64,000 bases of DNA, from positions 3,159,789-3,223,788 of the forward strand of contig NZ_CAJHBK010000001.1 in the NCBI RefSeq assembly GCF_904846615.1, written 5' to 3'. Made by a program: the position numbers and the translations under genes. A model generated the notes under the pieces. That model was not told the DNA's origin, did no database searches, and saw only the letters and a program-made list of their open reading frames with translations. The DNA comes from Psychrobacter sp. JCM 18902 (GTDB lineage Bacteria > Pseudomonadota > Gammaproteobacteria > Pseudomonadales > Moraxellaceae). Below, piece by piece: positions 9,185 through 18,269 of this stretch. How positions within the stretch are numbered: position 1 is the first letter of the stretch; every line of letters starts with the position of its first letter.

Positions 9185-11314
9185 ATGTTTTCTAAAATTC
9201 TAATTGCCAACCGTGGTGAAATTGCCTGCCGAGTAGCCGCGACTGCCAAGCGTCTGGGTGTTAGCACCGTCGCTGTTTACTCTGATGCGGATCGTGAAGC
9301 CAAGCATGTGGCTATCTGTGATGAAGCCATCTATTTGGGCGGTTCAGCACCAAAAGACAGCTATCTAAAAGGTGATGCGATTATCGCGATAGCGCTTGAA
9401 ACTGGCGCACAAGCGATTCATCCGGGTTATGGGTTTTTAAGCGAAAATGCTGACTTTGCGCAAGCTTGTCAGGATGCAGGACTGGTATTTATCGGTCCAT
9501 CGGCTGACGCTATCCGCGCCATGGGTGGCAAATCTGAATCCAAGCGGTTAATGGAAACGGCTGGCGTGCCATTGATACCGGGATATCATGGTGACAATCA
9601 AGACGCAGAATTTTTGCAGCAGCAAGCCGATAGTATCGGCTATCCAGTACTGATTAAAGCCAGCGCTGGTGGTGGCGGTAAAGGTATGCGTATCGTAGAG
9701 CAAAGCCGCGACTTTGTGGATTTATTAGACTCATGTCGCCGTGAAGCTATTACCAGCTTCGGTGATGATAAAGTATTGGTTGAAAAATACGCCTTAAAAC
9801 CACGCCATATCGAAATCCAAGTATTCGGTGATACGCATGGCAACTATGTGCATTTATTTGAGCGTGACTGTTCCGTACAGCGCCGTCACCAAAAAGTATT
9901 AGAAGAAGCGCCCGCACCGGGTGTTGATATTGCGATGCGTGAAGCGATGGGCACCGCTGCCATCGAAGCGGCTCGTGCGGTCGATTATGTTGGTGCAGGT
10001 ACGGTTGAGTTCATCGTTGAGCAGCGTGAAGATTCTATGAATTTTTATTTTATGGAAATGAATACACGCCTGCAGGTTGAGCATCCAGTCAGTGAAGCGA
10101 TTACCGGTGTCGATTTGGTCGAATGGCAGCTCTTAGTTGCGGCAGGTCAACCATTGCCAAAAACCCAAGACGATCTGACTATCAACGGTCATGCAATTGA
10201 AGCACGTATCTGTGCCGAAAATCCTGACAATAGCTTCTTGCCCGCGACCGGTACGTTGTTTACGTATCAGAAACCTGAACACAGCACCTTTATGATCGAT
10301 AAAGATGGTACTGGCGTGCGTATCGATGATGGCGTGCGCGAAGGCGATGTGATTAGCCCATTTTATGACTCTATGATTGCCAAGCTCATCGTTCATGCGC
10401 CAACGCGAGCGCAAGCCTTAGCCAAGCTCGATCGAGCACTTGCGCAAACGCGTATCGTGGGTTTACCGAATAACGCGGCATTTTTGCGTTATATCTTAAA
10501 TACAGAATCTTTTAGCCAAGCCAATCTCGATACGGCATTGATTGAGCACGAGCGTGATGCAATTTTTAATCAGCAGCCTTTGGCATTATCGACGCTGGTT
10601 GTGACCGCTATTACTCGTCAGCTTGCGAGCGAGATGGCGACGCAAGAGTCAGATATCGACCCATTTAGTAAACCTACCGGCTTCCGTGCTTATAGCGACT
10701 ACATCAGATCATTCAGCTTGGTTTATGAGGAGCATGCTTATACTGCCTGCATGAGTAACTGGCACAATGCAAATTGTTCAGACAGCAAAAAAGGCAGCGA
10801 TAACCTCAGTAGCTTTACGCTCGTCATTGGTAAAGAGATCGCGCATACGCAGGATAATAGCAATATCAATGTAGCCGCTCAGACTGAAACGGTTTATGAA
10901 GGTCAAGTGAGCTATGCCAGTAGCGACGAGCACAATCATACGCTATGGTTAGATGGTGCACGTACTAGCGCGCAAAGCTGGATGCATAATGAGACCGTTT
11001 ATGTGTTCACAGACAGTGGTCGTGACGAGATTACGCTTGTTGATATTATGGCGCACGTTGGCGAAGAGTCCGCAGCGGTTGGCAGTTTAAAATCACCGAT
11101 GCCAGGGCAGGTGGTTGCCTTTAAAGTGGCGGTTGGTGATACTGTGAAAAAAGGCGAGCCGTTAGCGGTCATCGAAGCTATGAAAATTGAGCACACTATT
11201 ACTGCGCCGACGGATGGCGTGGTGGCAGAATTGCTATTTGCAGCAGGTGACTTGGTCGCTGATGGTGACGAGTTATTACGCATTGATGCTGGCGAAAATA
11301 CTGAGAGCGAATAG
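9185..11314 (+). CDS. liuD: Methylcrotonyl-CoA carboxylase biotin-containing (alpha) subunit
   Basis: A 709-residue biotin carboxylase plus biotin carrier protein. The N-terminal domain starts FSKILIANRGEIACRV; the ATP-grasp glycine loop is KASAGGGGKGMRIV near residue 160; the catalytic segment includes MEMNTRLQVEHPVSE. A less conserved BT-type middle region precedes the C-terminal biotinyl domain, whose modified lysine is in VIEAMKIEHT. It carboxylates biotin with ATP and bicarbonate, and LiuB transfers the CO2. BirA, encoded at 15.2-16.1 kb, is the expected biotinylating enzyme. The start is ATG 9185, after AGGGATAGTT. Confidence 0.95.
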   Translation: MFSKILIANRGEIACRVAATAKRLGVSTVAVYSDADREAKHVAICDEAIYLGGSAPKDSYLKGDAIIAIALETGAQAIHPGYGFLSENADFAQACQDAGLVFIGPSADAIRAMGGKSESKRLMETAGVPLIPGYHGDNQDAEFLQQQADSIGYPVLIKASAGGGGKGMRIVEQSRDFVDLLDSCRREAITSFGDDKVLVEKYALKPRHIEIQVFGDTHGNYVHLFERDCSVQRRHQKVLEEAPAPGVDIAMREAMGTAAIEAARAVDYVGAGTVEFIVEQREDSMNFYFMEMNTRLQVEHPVSEAITGVDLVEWQLLVAAGQPLPKTQDDLTINGHAIEARICAENPDNSFLPATGTLFTYQKPEHSTFMIDKDGTGVRIDDGVREGDVISPFYDSMIAKLIVHAPTRAQALAKLDRALAQTRIVGLPNNAAFLRYILNTESFSQANLDTALIEHERDAIFNQQPLALSTLVVTAITRQLASEMATQESDIDPFSKPTGFRAYSDYIRSFSLVYEEHAYTACMSNWHNANCSDSKKGSDNLSSFTLVIGKEIAHTQDNSNINVAAQTETVYEGQVSYASSDEHNHTLWLDGARTSAQSWMHNETVYVFTDSGRDEITLVDIMAHVGEESAAVGSLKSPMPGQVVAFKVAVGDTVKKGEPLAVIEAMKIEHTITAPTDGVVAELLFAAGDLVADGDELLRIDAGENTESE

Positions 11315-11359
11315 CTGACATAGCTTAATAATAGGTAAGTAATAAAAAGGACGACAAGC

Positions 11360-12295
11360 ATGAGCCATTCGTATCTAAACCATCCATATCCAAGTCACGT
11401 CAGAATCGTTGATGTCAGTCCGCGTGATGGACTACAAAATGAGTCAACGACGGTACCGACTGAGGTTAAGCAAGCGCTTATCAATGATTTGATTGCAGTA
11501 GGTGTCAAAAAGCTAGAAGTTACTAGCTTTGTCTCGCCAAAATGGGTGCCACAAATGGGTGATAACAGCGCGTTACTTGACGCGCTAGCGCCGACACGGC
11601 AGACAGATATTTGCTATTCAGTCCTAGTGCCCAACATGCGCGGCTTTGAAAATGCCATTTTGCACTGTCCTGACGAAATCGTTATTTTCGGCTCAGCCAG
11701 TGAGACCTTTAGCCAAAAAAATATCAATTGCAGTATTGATGAGAGTATCGAACGCTTTGCACCAGTAGCAGCGGCTGCAAAAGCACAGGGCATCAAAGTG
11801 CGCGGCGTCATTTCTTGTACAGTTGGTTGTCCTTATGAAGGCGACATTGACCCAAGCCAAGTAGCTTATGTGACTAAGCGTTTGGTAGAGATTGGTTCTG
11901 AGCAAATTGGCATTGCTGATACTATTGGTGTTGGTACACCGCTTAAAGTACAACGAGCCCTGCAGGCCGCATTAGAATATGCTGATATCTCTATGCTATC
12001 GGGACATTTTCACGACACTTATGGTCAAGCATTGAGCAATACCTTAGCGGCATTACAAATGGGTGTTAGCGAATTTGATACCTCGGTGGCTGGACTGGGT
12101 GGCTGTCCTTATGCTAAAGGCGCAACAGGTAATGTGGCGACCGAAGATGTGGTGTATATGCTGCATGGTATGGGTATCAGTACTGGTATCGACTTAGATA
12201 AATTGGTCGTGGCAGGCGAGCGTATCAGTGCGTTCTTAAAGCGTCCAAATGGTTCAAACGTGGCACGTGCTTTAATCAATAAACGTCAGTCTTAA
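11360..12295 (+). CDS. liuE: Hydroxymethylglutaryl-CoA lyase
   Basis: A 311-residue TIM-barrel lyase of the HMGL-like family. The N-terminal VDVSPRDGLQNES carries the catalytic Arg-Asp, VSPKWVPQM follows, metal ligands are in SGHFHDTYGQAL, and the conserved cysteine loop is AGLGGCPYAKGATGN. It splits HMG-CoA into acetyl-CoA and acetoacetate, the last step of the leucine pathway. Its length fits the bacterial enzymes. The start is ATG 11360, with AAAAGGACG upstream. It follows liuD by 45 bases, so co-transcription is likely. Confidence 0.95.
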   Translation: MSHSYLNHPYPSHVRIVDVSPRDGLQNESTTVPTEVKQALINDLIAVGVKKLEVTSFVSPKWVPQMGDNSALLDALAPTRQTDICYSVLVPNMRGFENAILHCPDEIVIFGSASETFSQKNINCSIDESIERFAPVAAAAKAQGIKVRGVISCTVGCPYEGDIDPSQVAYVTKRLVEIGSEQIGIADTIGVGTPLKVQRALQAALEYADISMLSGHFHDTYGQALSNTLAALQMGVSEFDTSVAGLGGCPYAKGATGNVATEDVVYMLHGMGISTGIDLDKLVVAGERISAFLKRPNGSNVARALINKRQS

Positions 12296-12299
12296 CAAG

Positions 12300-12405
12300 T
12301 ATCGTCAATCCACTATAAAAGTGTGACAGCGTTAACCTCGCTTGAAGTATTCAATATACATCGACACTCGGTTGCCTTGTCAGACTTTCACATTGAATTG
12401 ACTAT
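12300..12405. repeat. Imperfect palindromic intergenic element (type C), about 106 bp
   Basis: It sits between liuE and liuA. Two 24-base arms (12304-12327 and 12379-12402) are inverted copies matching at 19 of 24 positions by my alignment. The left edge TATCGTCAATCC and right edge (reverse complement ATAGTCAATTC) closely match the end TATAGTCAATCC of the type A element at 28.0 kb. It has no ORF. Confidence 0.65.
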
Positions 12406-12493
12406 GACTCCAAAAATGACATTATAAATACAGTTACAGTGGTTTTAAAAAGCAGATTAAAATTCGAAATTTAAAAATATCAAAACACAAGGA

Positions 12494-13687
12494 ATGGTTA
12501 TGAGTTTACCTGGATTAAATTTTCAGCTTGGCGAAGATATTGATGCATTACGCGATATGGTACAGCAGTTTGCCACTAATGAAATTGCTCCACGTGCAAG
12601 CGAAATCGACAGTAGCGACGAGTTCCCCATGGATCTATGGCAAAAAATGGGCGACATCGGTCTACATGGCATTACCGTTCCTGAAGAGTACGGCGGCTCT
12701 AACATGGGCTACGTCGCACATATGGTCGCGATGGAAGAGATTAGCCGCGCTTCGGCATCGGTCGCGCTAAGCTATGGTGCGCACTCAAACCTATGTATCA
12801 ACCAAATCAAACGCAATGGCTCTGAGGCACAAAAACAAAAGTATTTGCCAAAGCTGGTCAGCGGTGAGTTCATCGGTGCATTGGCAATGAGTGAGACAGG
12901 CGCTGGCTCAGACGTCGTCAGTATGAAACTCAAAGCTGAAGAAAAAGATGGAAGTTATGTGCTAAACGGTAGCAAAATGTGGATCACCAATGGCCCTGAT
13001 GCGGATGTGATGGTGGTCTATGCCAAGACCAATCCAGAGCTAGGCGCGAAAGGCATGACGGCCTTTATCGTTGAAAAAGGCATGGAAGGTTTTGGCACGG
13101 CACAAAAGCTGGATAAACTTGGCATGCGTGGTAGCCATACGGGTGAGATGACCTTTAACAATGTGACCGTACCAAGCGAAAATATCTTGGGCGGTCTCAA
13201 TGAAGGCGTTAAGGTATTGATGAGCGGCCTAGATTATGAGCGTGCCGTATTGGCTGCGGGTCCTATCGGTATCATGCAAGCGGTGATGGACAATGTCGTG
13301 CCTTATATTCATGATCGTAAGCAGTTTGGTCAAGCCATCGGTGAGTTCCAGCTTATCCAAGGTAAAGTCGCAGACATGTATACGATATTGCAAGCAGGTC
13401 GCAGCTTTTTATATACCGTTGGGAAAAATCTCGATATGTTGGACGCGCGCGGTGCTGGTCATAGTCGCGAAGTACGTAAAGATTGTGCTAGTGTGATTTT
13501 ATGGTGTGCCGAAAAAGCCACTTGGATGGCAGGCGAGGGCATTCAAATATTTGGCGGTAACGGCTATACCAATGAGTATCCACTTGGTCGCTACTGGCGC
13601 GATGCCAAGCTGTATGAAATTGGTGCGGGCACTAGTGAGATTCGTCGTATGCTTATCGGTCGTGAGCTGTTTAATGAGACTAAATAA
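12494..13687 (+). CDS. liuA: Isovaleryl-CoA dehydrogenase
   Basis: A 397-residue acyl-CoA dehydrogenase. The middle FAD/substrate motifs [18 protein letters not shown] and [18 protein letters not shown] are visible, as is [34 protein letters not shown] sequence near the C-terminus. FDYERA-like '[12 protein letters not shown]' contains the glutamate that in isovaleryl-CoA dehydrogenases lies in this unusual position. It oxidises isovaleryl-CoA to 3-methylcrotonyl-CoA, the substrate of LiuBD. In Pseudomonas it leads the operon; here it comes last, behind a palindromic element. An in-frame ATG two codons further in (12500) is an alternative start. Confidence 0.92.
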   Translation: MVMSLPGLNFQLGEDIDALRDMVQQFATNEIAPRASEIDSSDEFPMDLWQKMGDIGLHGITVPEEYGGSNMGYVAHMVAMEEISRASASVALSYGAHSNLCINQIKRNGSEAQKQKYLPKLVSGEFIGALAMSETGAGSDVVSMKLKAEEKDGSYVLNGSKMWITNGPDADVMVVYAKTNPELGAKGMTAFIVEKGMEGFGTAQKLDKLGMRGSHTGEMTFNNVTVPSENILGGLNEGVKVLMSGLDYERAVLAAGPIGIMQAVMDNVVPYIHDRKQFGQAIGEFQLIQGKVADMYTILQAGRSFLYTVGKNLDMLDARGAGHSREVRKDCASVILWCAEKATWMAGEGIQIFGGNGYTNEYPLGRYWRDAKLYEIGAGTSEIRRMLIGRELFNETK

Positions 13688-13856
13688 CGTTAACACAGGT
13701 TAGATTGATCAACAAGGCTTTGGGCTGTGCGAGGTAACGGCTAGAAAAGAATAAACAATTGTGCTAAGATGCGGTTTTATTTTTTGATTAACAATAATCG
13801 ATTAATAAAGCTGACCCTTAGCCTTTTTTATCCACCATATTTATCAGATACTGCTT

Positions 13857-14324
13857 ATGATGCCGACTACTACTACCGCGCTTAAAAGACACTTAAAAAT
13901 ACGCCTTCGATTAACTATCATTTCTGCGCTGACAAAGGCGATGCTAGTACTGAGTATATTTTCGGCACACATTGCAAATGCTGAAATAGCAGACTTATCA
14001 CCAGCGCAACCTGTCATCCAGTTTGCGACTTCTGATGCGAAGTGGTTACGTCAGCCAAGTTTTAACAATCGCCACATTCGTGCTTTAGGGGGTTATTGCG
14101 ATCCGGAAGAACCTTGCAAAAAGAAGCGTGTTCAAATGGAATTCTTATTAAGGGTAAATCAAGAAGGCAAAGTCGCCAATATTACCGTATTAAAGAGTAG
14201 CGGCTCTGATAGAATTGATAGTGGATTTGAAAAAGAACTACGTCGTTCTCTTTTTAAACCATTTAGAAAAGATAGTAAGACAGTAGTAGGTAATGTCACC
14301 ATCCCAATAGTCTTTGAGTATTAA
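13857..14324 (+). CDS. TonB C-terminal domain protein
   Basis: A 155-residue protein with a basic N-terminus and one hydrophobic segment (about residues 22-43) ending near ANAEIA, either a signal peptide or membrane anchor. The last 60 residues (VQMEFLLRVNQEGKVANITVLKSSG onward, ending NVTIPIVFEY) fit the TonB C-terminal fold, so it is presumably periplasmic. It lacks the long Pro-rich spacer of true TonB, and no exbB/exbD is nearby, so energy transduction is not demonstrated. A CGYCDPEEPC-like pair of cysteines precedes the domain (residues 79 and 84 approximately). It is followed by a terminator shared with coaX. Confidence 0.65.
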   Translation: MMPTTTTALKRHLKIRLRLTIISALTKAMLVLSIFSAHIANAEIADLSPAQPVIQFATSDAKWLRQPSFNNRHIRALGGYCDPEEPCKKKRVQMEFLLRVNQEGKVANITVLKSSGSDRIDSGFEKELRRSLFKPFRKDSKTVVGNVTIPIVFEY

Positions 14325-14342
14325 TAAAGCTTAAACAATAAT

Positions 14343-14379
14343 AAAAAAGCAGTACGCCTCACACGTACTGCTTTTTTTA
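14343..14379. terminator. Bidirectional terminator between the TonB-like gene and coaX
   Basis: AAAAAGCAGTACG pairs with CGTACTGCTTTTT around a 7-base loop. A-rich and T-rich flanks on opposite sides allow termination in both directions between these convergent genes. Confidence 0.9.
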
Positions 14380-14407
14380 TTTTCAAGGTAAAAGCATTTA
14401 TTGAGTA

Positions 14408-15136
14408 TTACGACTGCTTGGTATGATCAAAATAGCGTGCCAAGCCATTTAACAATAAATCATCACGTAGGCGCACCGGACGGTTGACGTGCTGCGAGAT
14501 AATGGCTGCATCACCACCCGTCATGATGACTTCAAAGTTGGGATGGCGATGGCTAATCTCATTGATGGCACCGACAATAGAGAGCAAGATACCGCGATGT
14601 ACCGCATCTTGTGTGGTCATGCCTTGACCAACACTATCAAAGGTGCCATTAGAGATGGTGATTTGCTTGGTACCAGAAAACAGTGACTCACGTTGCAGAT
14701 AAATACTGGGGAAAATATAACCGCCCAAATGCTCAGCATGATCAATCAAGTCAATGGTCACCGCTGTGCCACAGCCAATCACGCATTGACGTTTTTTCTT
14801 ATCCACGGCGCCCAGCATCTGTAGCCAACGATCACAGCCGAGCTGTTCGTCATTATAAGCACTCTTCATCAAAGCATGCGCGGCATCGACATGGACAAAC
14901 TCAAACGGAATATTCAGACGACCTAATGTCTCTGACACTTTAACATTCAAATCGTCGCCAAGTACCGATGAGATACCAATAAAATCAGGCGCATAACGCT
15001 CGAAGCGATCGGTCAAACCCATCAGTAGTTCGGCAGGCGCTTGCAAATGTTGCTTGGCATCATGCGCGACTATTTGTCCGATATCATCGGTGAGCCAGTA
15101 TTTTAGGCGGGTGTTGCCAAGATCTAACCAGAGCAT
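14408..15136 (-). CDS. coaX: Type III pantothenate kinase
   Basis: A 242-residue ASKHA-fold kinase that phosphorylates pantothenate in the first step of CoA synthesis. It begins MLWLDLGNTRLKYWLTDD (phosphate-binding segment); LGCDRWLQMLGA and VIGCGTAVTIDLID match the conserved Asp-Arg-Trp and Gly-Thr-Ala regions of CoaX. The longer frame reaching 15358 overlaps birA in another frame and is rejected; the ATG at 15136 has an AAGGGA ribosome binding site 7-12 bases upstream. It follows birA by about 37 bases, as in several gamma-proteobacteria. Confidence 0.9.
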   Translation of the reverse strand: MLWLDLGNTRLKYWLTDDIGQIVAHDAKQHLQAPAELLMGLTDRFERYAPDFIGISSVLGDDLNVKVSETLGRLNIPFEFVHVDAAHALMKSAYNDEQLGCDRWLQMLGAVDKKKRQCVIGCGTAVTIDLIDHAEHLGGYIFPSIYLQRESLFSGTKQITISNGTFDSVGQGMTTQDAVHRGILLSIVGAINEISHRHPNFEVIMTGGDAAIISQHVNRPVRLRDDLLLNGLARYFDHTKQS

Positions 15137-15173
15137 AAAAATCCCTTTATATCGTGACCATTGGGTCTTTGAT

Positions 15174-16133
15174 TTAAGCCTTATCAATAACGTCGATGCG
15201 TCCGGTAAAAAGCGCAGAAATCTTACCGCTATCTTGACGCAATTGCAAACATCCATGTGTATCAAGACCACAAGCATAACCTGTGATGCTATCTGTTTTA
15301 CCGTTATGCTCTTGAGTAACGTGCAAGCGTAATCCTGCCAATGCGTCCATCGACTCAAACTGTTTTAAAAAGCTGTCCAAGTTATAGCTTTGACCAGTGG
15401 GCTTCTCGAATCCTAGATGCTCAAAGCGTGTCATCGCGGCTAGCAGGGCTTTACTCATTTGTTGGTAAAGTATTTTTAGGCTTGGCAGACTCACAATATC
15501 TGTCTCTGGTTTTAGCCTCTCATAAATATCCTGTAGGCTAATCGCTTGATAACTCATGCCTTCGCAGGTCTTTGCAGTGAGATTGGGCGTTGCCTGTACA
15601 TTAAGTCCTACGCCCATCACTACGCCGACCAATTTGCCCGTTTGGGTAACAGGTTCTATTAAAATACCCGCAAGTTTATGAAAAGGTAGGGTCTGTGCTG
15701 TCAGTTTAGGCTCATTTGACACTGAGTCAGATGGCAGTTGATAAAAGCCCAAATCATTTGCCCATTTTACGCCGATGGGCGTCAATCCTTGCGCGCGCAA
15801 TTGCTCATTTAATATTTGAATAACGGGCATTTTTGCCAGTTCAACGCCGATGATTAGTGACAATAAACCGCTAATCGGCAGATGAACAGGGTGATATAAC
15901 GACAGATAGACATTGCCGCGCGGTGATTGCCACGAGCGCCCGTGCTGCCCACGACCTGCGCTTTGGGTTTCAGCGGTCAGTAGATGCATCTGCGCAGCAT
16001 TTAACGTGCCATGTTGTACATCTGCTATTAGCTCGCTATTGGTAGAGGCACTGCTGACAAGGTGGCGATGGTTCAGCTGTGGTAAATGATGAAGCTCTAA
16101 TGAGTCGTCAGAAAAATTGGAAAATGGCGGCAT
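15174..16133 (-). CDS. birA: Biotin--[acetyl-CoA-carboxylase] ligase
   Basis: A 319-residue biotin protein ligase. It has STNSELIAD near the N-terminus, the biotinyl-AMP loop AGRGQHGRSWQSPRGN, the GVKWANDL motif and KLAGILIEPV. The usual ~60-residue N-terminal winged helix of E. coli BirA is missing; the conserved catalytic part starts within about 30 residues. It is therefore predicted to be a mono-functional ligase that attaches biotin to carrier lysines such as that of LiuD, without repressing bio genes. It appears co-transcribed with coaX. Confidence 0.9.
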   Translation of the reverse strand: MPPFSNFSDDSLELHHLPQLNHRHLVSSASTNSELIADVQHGTLNAAQMHLLTAETQSAGRGQHGRSWQSPRGNVYLSLYHPVHLPISGLLSLIIGVELAKMPVIQILNEQLRAQGLTPIGVKWANDLGFYQLPSDSVSNEPKLTAQTLPFHKLAGILIEPVTQTGKLVGVVMGVGLNVQATPNLTAKTCEGMSYQAISLQDIYERLKPETDIVSLPSLKILYQQMSKALLAAMTRFEHLGFEKPTGQSYNLDSFLKQFESMDALAGLRLHVTQEHNGKTDSITGYACGLDTHGCLQLRQDSGKISALFTGRIDVIDKA

Positions 16134-16325
16134 AAGTTTCGTCGATGTGGTTAATATAGCGTGGATAATCTTTGTTATACTGGGCGATTGTCATGAGATT
16201 GTCACGATTAGACAATACCAAATAAACAGCATAAAGGTCGGATTATGATTTAGCAAATGCGATAGGCAAGTGATTATAAAACTAAAGAATTTTTATAAAA
16301 ATAAGTGTGATAAAAGGCTGATTCG

Positions 16326-17132
16326 ATGATGTTATATGTGTGGTTTGTGATTGCAGGCGCGTTTGCAGGTGTTAGTGCCGGTTTATTTGGCGTTGGCGGC
16401 GGCATGATTATCGTACCAGCACTGGTATGGATTTTTACCGCTTATGATTTTTCACCAGAAGTGGTGACCCATTTGGCGATTGGTACGTCACTGGCGACCA
16501 TCGTTGTGACCTCGATCAGCTCAATGACTGCGCACAATAAGCGTGGCGGCGTACGTTGGGAAGTGTGGCGCAAAATGGCACTCGGCTTGGTCATCGGTAG
16601 TTTGGTGGGAGCTGGTATTGCCGATATGATTGACGGTAAAGTATTGCAAGCCATCATCGGTGTCGGCGCGTTATTGGTCGCTTTAAAAATGCTGTTTTTG
16701 TCCAATAAAGAGCAGCTGGGTAAACCGCTACCGTCAACTGGCGTACAGTTCGGCGCGGGTACAGGGATTGGCATGGCGTCGTCTATTTTTGGTATTGGGG
16801 GTGGCAGCTTGACCGTACCCTTTTTAAATTGGGCGGGGTTACCGATGAAGCAGTCGGTCGGCACGTCTGCCGCTTGTGGATTGCCGATTGCATTGGCTGG
16901 TGCGGCAGGGTTTGCATGGTTCGGGCAAGATGTGGTCAATCTGCCTGAGGGCACGATAGGCTTTGTGCATATTACGGGTTTTTTATGTATCTCCATCGCT
17001 AGCTTTGCGATGGCAAAAGTTGGTGCCAAGCTTGCGCACCAATTGCCTGCGTTAACGCTTAAGCGTGCCTTTGGGGTGTTGTTATTGTTTGCAGGCGGGC
17101 AGCTGTTGTTAAGTGGGATTGGGGTGATTTAG
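16326..17132 (+). CDS. TSUP/TauE-SafE family membrane permease
   Basis: A 268-residue integral membrane protein with about eight hydrophobic segments. The two glycine-rich repeats typical of the family are present: GVSAGLFGVGGGMIIVPAL near the N-terminus and GMASSIFGIGGGSLTVPFL in the second half. Family members export sulfite or other organosulfur anions; the substrate here cannot be read from the sequence. ATG codons at 16326 and 16329 are equally possible starts. No sulfur metabolism genes are adjacent. Confidence 0.85.
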   Translation: MMLYVWFVIAGAFAGVSAGLFGVGGGMIIVPALVWIFTAYDFSPEVVTHLAIGTSLATIVVTSISSMTAHNKRGGVRWEVWRKMALGLVIGSLVGAGIADMIDGKVLQAIIGVGALLVALKMLFLSNKEQLGKPLPSTGVQFGAGTGIGMASSIFGIGGGSLTVPFLNWAGLPMKQSVGTSAACGLPIALAGAAGFAWFGQDVVNLPEGTIGFVHITGFLCISIASFAMAKVGAKLAHQLPALTLKRAFGVLLLFAGGQLLLSGIGVI

Positions 17133-17181
17133 AATACTAATCGTTCGACTACTTCGGATGATATTACTTTAGGGAATATGA

Positions 17182-17703
17182 GTGGACGCATTAATAGCTG
17201 GTGTTATCGGTGTGATAACTGGAGGAGGAGTTTCATTCGTAGCAAATTATTTTTTGAATGTTCAAAGGTATAAGCAGGATACTAAAAAACAGAACTCTGA
17301 CCACGATCATGATCTTGTAAAACAAGACTCCGAACATAAACATGACCGTCAAGTTTTTCGAAGACAAAAGTACGAAGAGCTGACCTTCCGACTTATTGAT
17401 TTTACCAATATTCTGAAGAATATTAGTTTACAACTATCTCAACTAGAAAGTGGAGCTCTTATAGATACTGCTGAGTTCGATGAAAAAGGTGCAAAAATTG
17501 AAATTCTTACTATTCTGTATTTTCCGGAATTGAGTACTGATTGTGAATATTTTTTGGCGATTTCACGTCAGTTTCTCTTGTCTCATAGCCCTAACAATAA
17601 CTCTAGTAGTATAAACAATCGAGAATCAATGAAGATAAGGTTTGATAAAAGTTTTGATCAACTTTACGATAAGATTAAAGAACATATATCAGACTATACT
17701 TAA
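17182..17703 (+). CDS. Hypothetical membrane-anchored protein, AT-rich orphan
   Basis: A 173-residue protein I do not recognise. It starts at GTG 17182 with an AGGGA site 7-11 bases upstream. One N-terminal membrane segment (about residues 4-24, glycine-rich) is followed by a charged His/Asp/Lys stretch (about 30-60) and a helical region. Its base composition is visibly richer in A/T than smc or the TSUP gene, which suggests acquisition by transfer. It lies alone 49 bases behind the TSUP gene, with no partner. Confidence 0.65.
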   Translation: MDALIAGVIGVITGGGVSFVANYFLNVQRYKQDTKKQNSDHDHDLVKQDSEHKHDRQVFRRQKYEELTFRLIDFTNILKNISLQLSQLESGALIDTAEFDEKGAKIEILTILYFPELSTDCEYFLAISRQFLLSHSPNNNSSSINNRESMKIRFDKSFDQLYDKIKEHISDYT

Positions 17704-17830
17704 TAATATATAAACTCTAAAACTGACCAAGATTTCAGATAAAACAGTTACCTGTTTTTATTTATCAATCATTTATGTATTTAAATTATTCGGAACTGAC
17801 AAGCCAAATACTTTCACTGTTAATAGAATG

Positions 17831-18130
17831 CTATTTCCTATCAATCGCATCAAGCCCCAAACGCATCCACTTTCTTGCTAGCTCATCATGGTCGCTGAGC
17901 ATACTCCATAGCGCATCTTCACTAAAGATAGAGTATTCATCACCTGAATGTTCAATTGGCAGATCCGCTTCACGATCTGTCATCCATTGAGGGTCTAGGT
18001 AGTAATTTTTCAACTCATTTTGCAAGGCTTCAGCTTGCAAAAACTGCTGCTGCGCTTCGAGTTGCTGGCGATGTAGTTTGCACCATTGCTCATATTTTTG
18101 CTGTAGTTCTTGCGGATTATAGTTAGGCAT
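17831..18130 (-). CDS. DUF4298 family protein
   Basis: A 99-residue protein with a Gln-rich helical N-terminus (possible coiled coil, residues 5-40) and a C-terminal block matching DUF4298 as I remember it: LKNYYLDPQWMTDREADLP, then FSEDALWSMLSDHDELARKW. The function of the family is unknown. An AAGAGT-type site precedes the ATG. It is divergent from smc, with 139 bases between the starts. Confidence 0.75.
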   Translation of the reverse strand: MPNYNPQELQQKYEQWCKLHRQQLEAQQQFLQAEALQNELKNYYLDPQWMTDREADLPIEHSGDEYSIFSEDALWSMLSDHDELARKWMRLGLDAIDRK

Positions 18131-18269
18131 TTTTATACTCTTATTTTTTGATACTTAGACGAATGATTATTATTTTCAGCCCTATTATAGCATCCTTCAC
18201 AAACCCTAAAAATCCGTCACAATTTCAGGTAGAATAGCCGCCTGTTTTCGCCATATTTACTGATCCCTC

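Noticed and set aside
15137..15358. 74-codon upstream extension of coaX
   Set aside because: It overlaps birA in another frame, and the conserved kinase start with AAGGGA lies at 15136.
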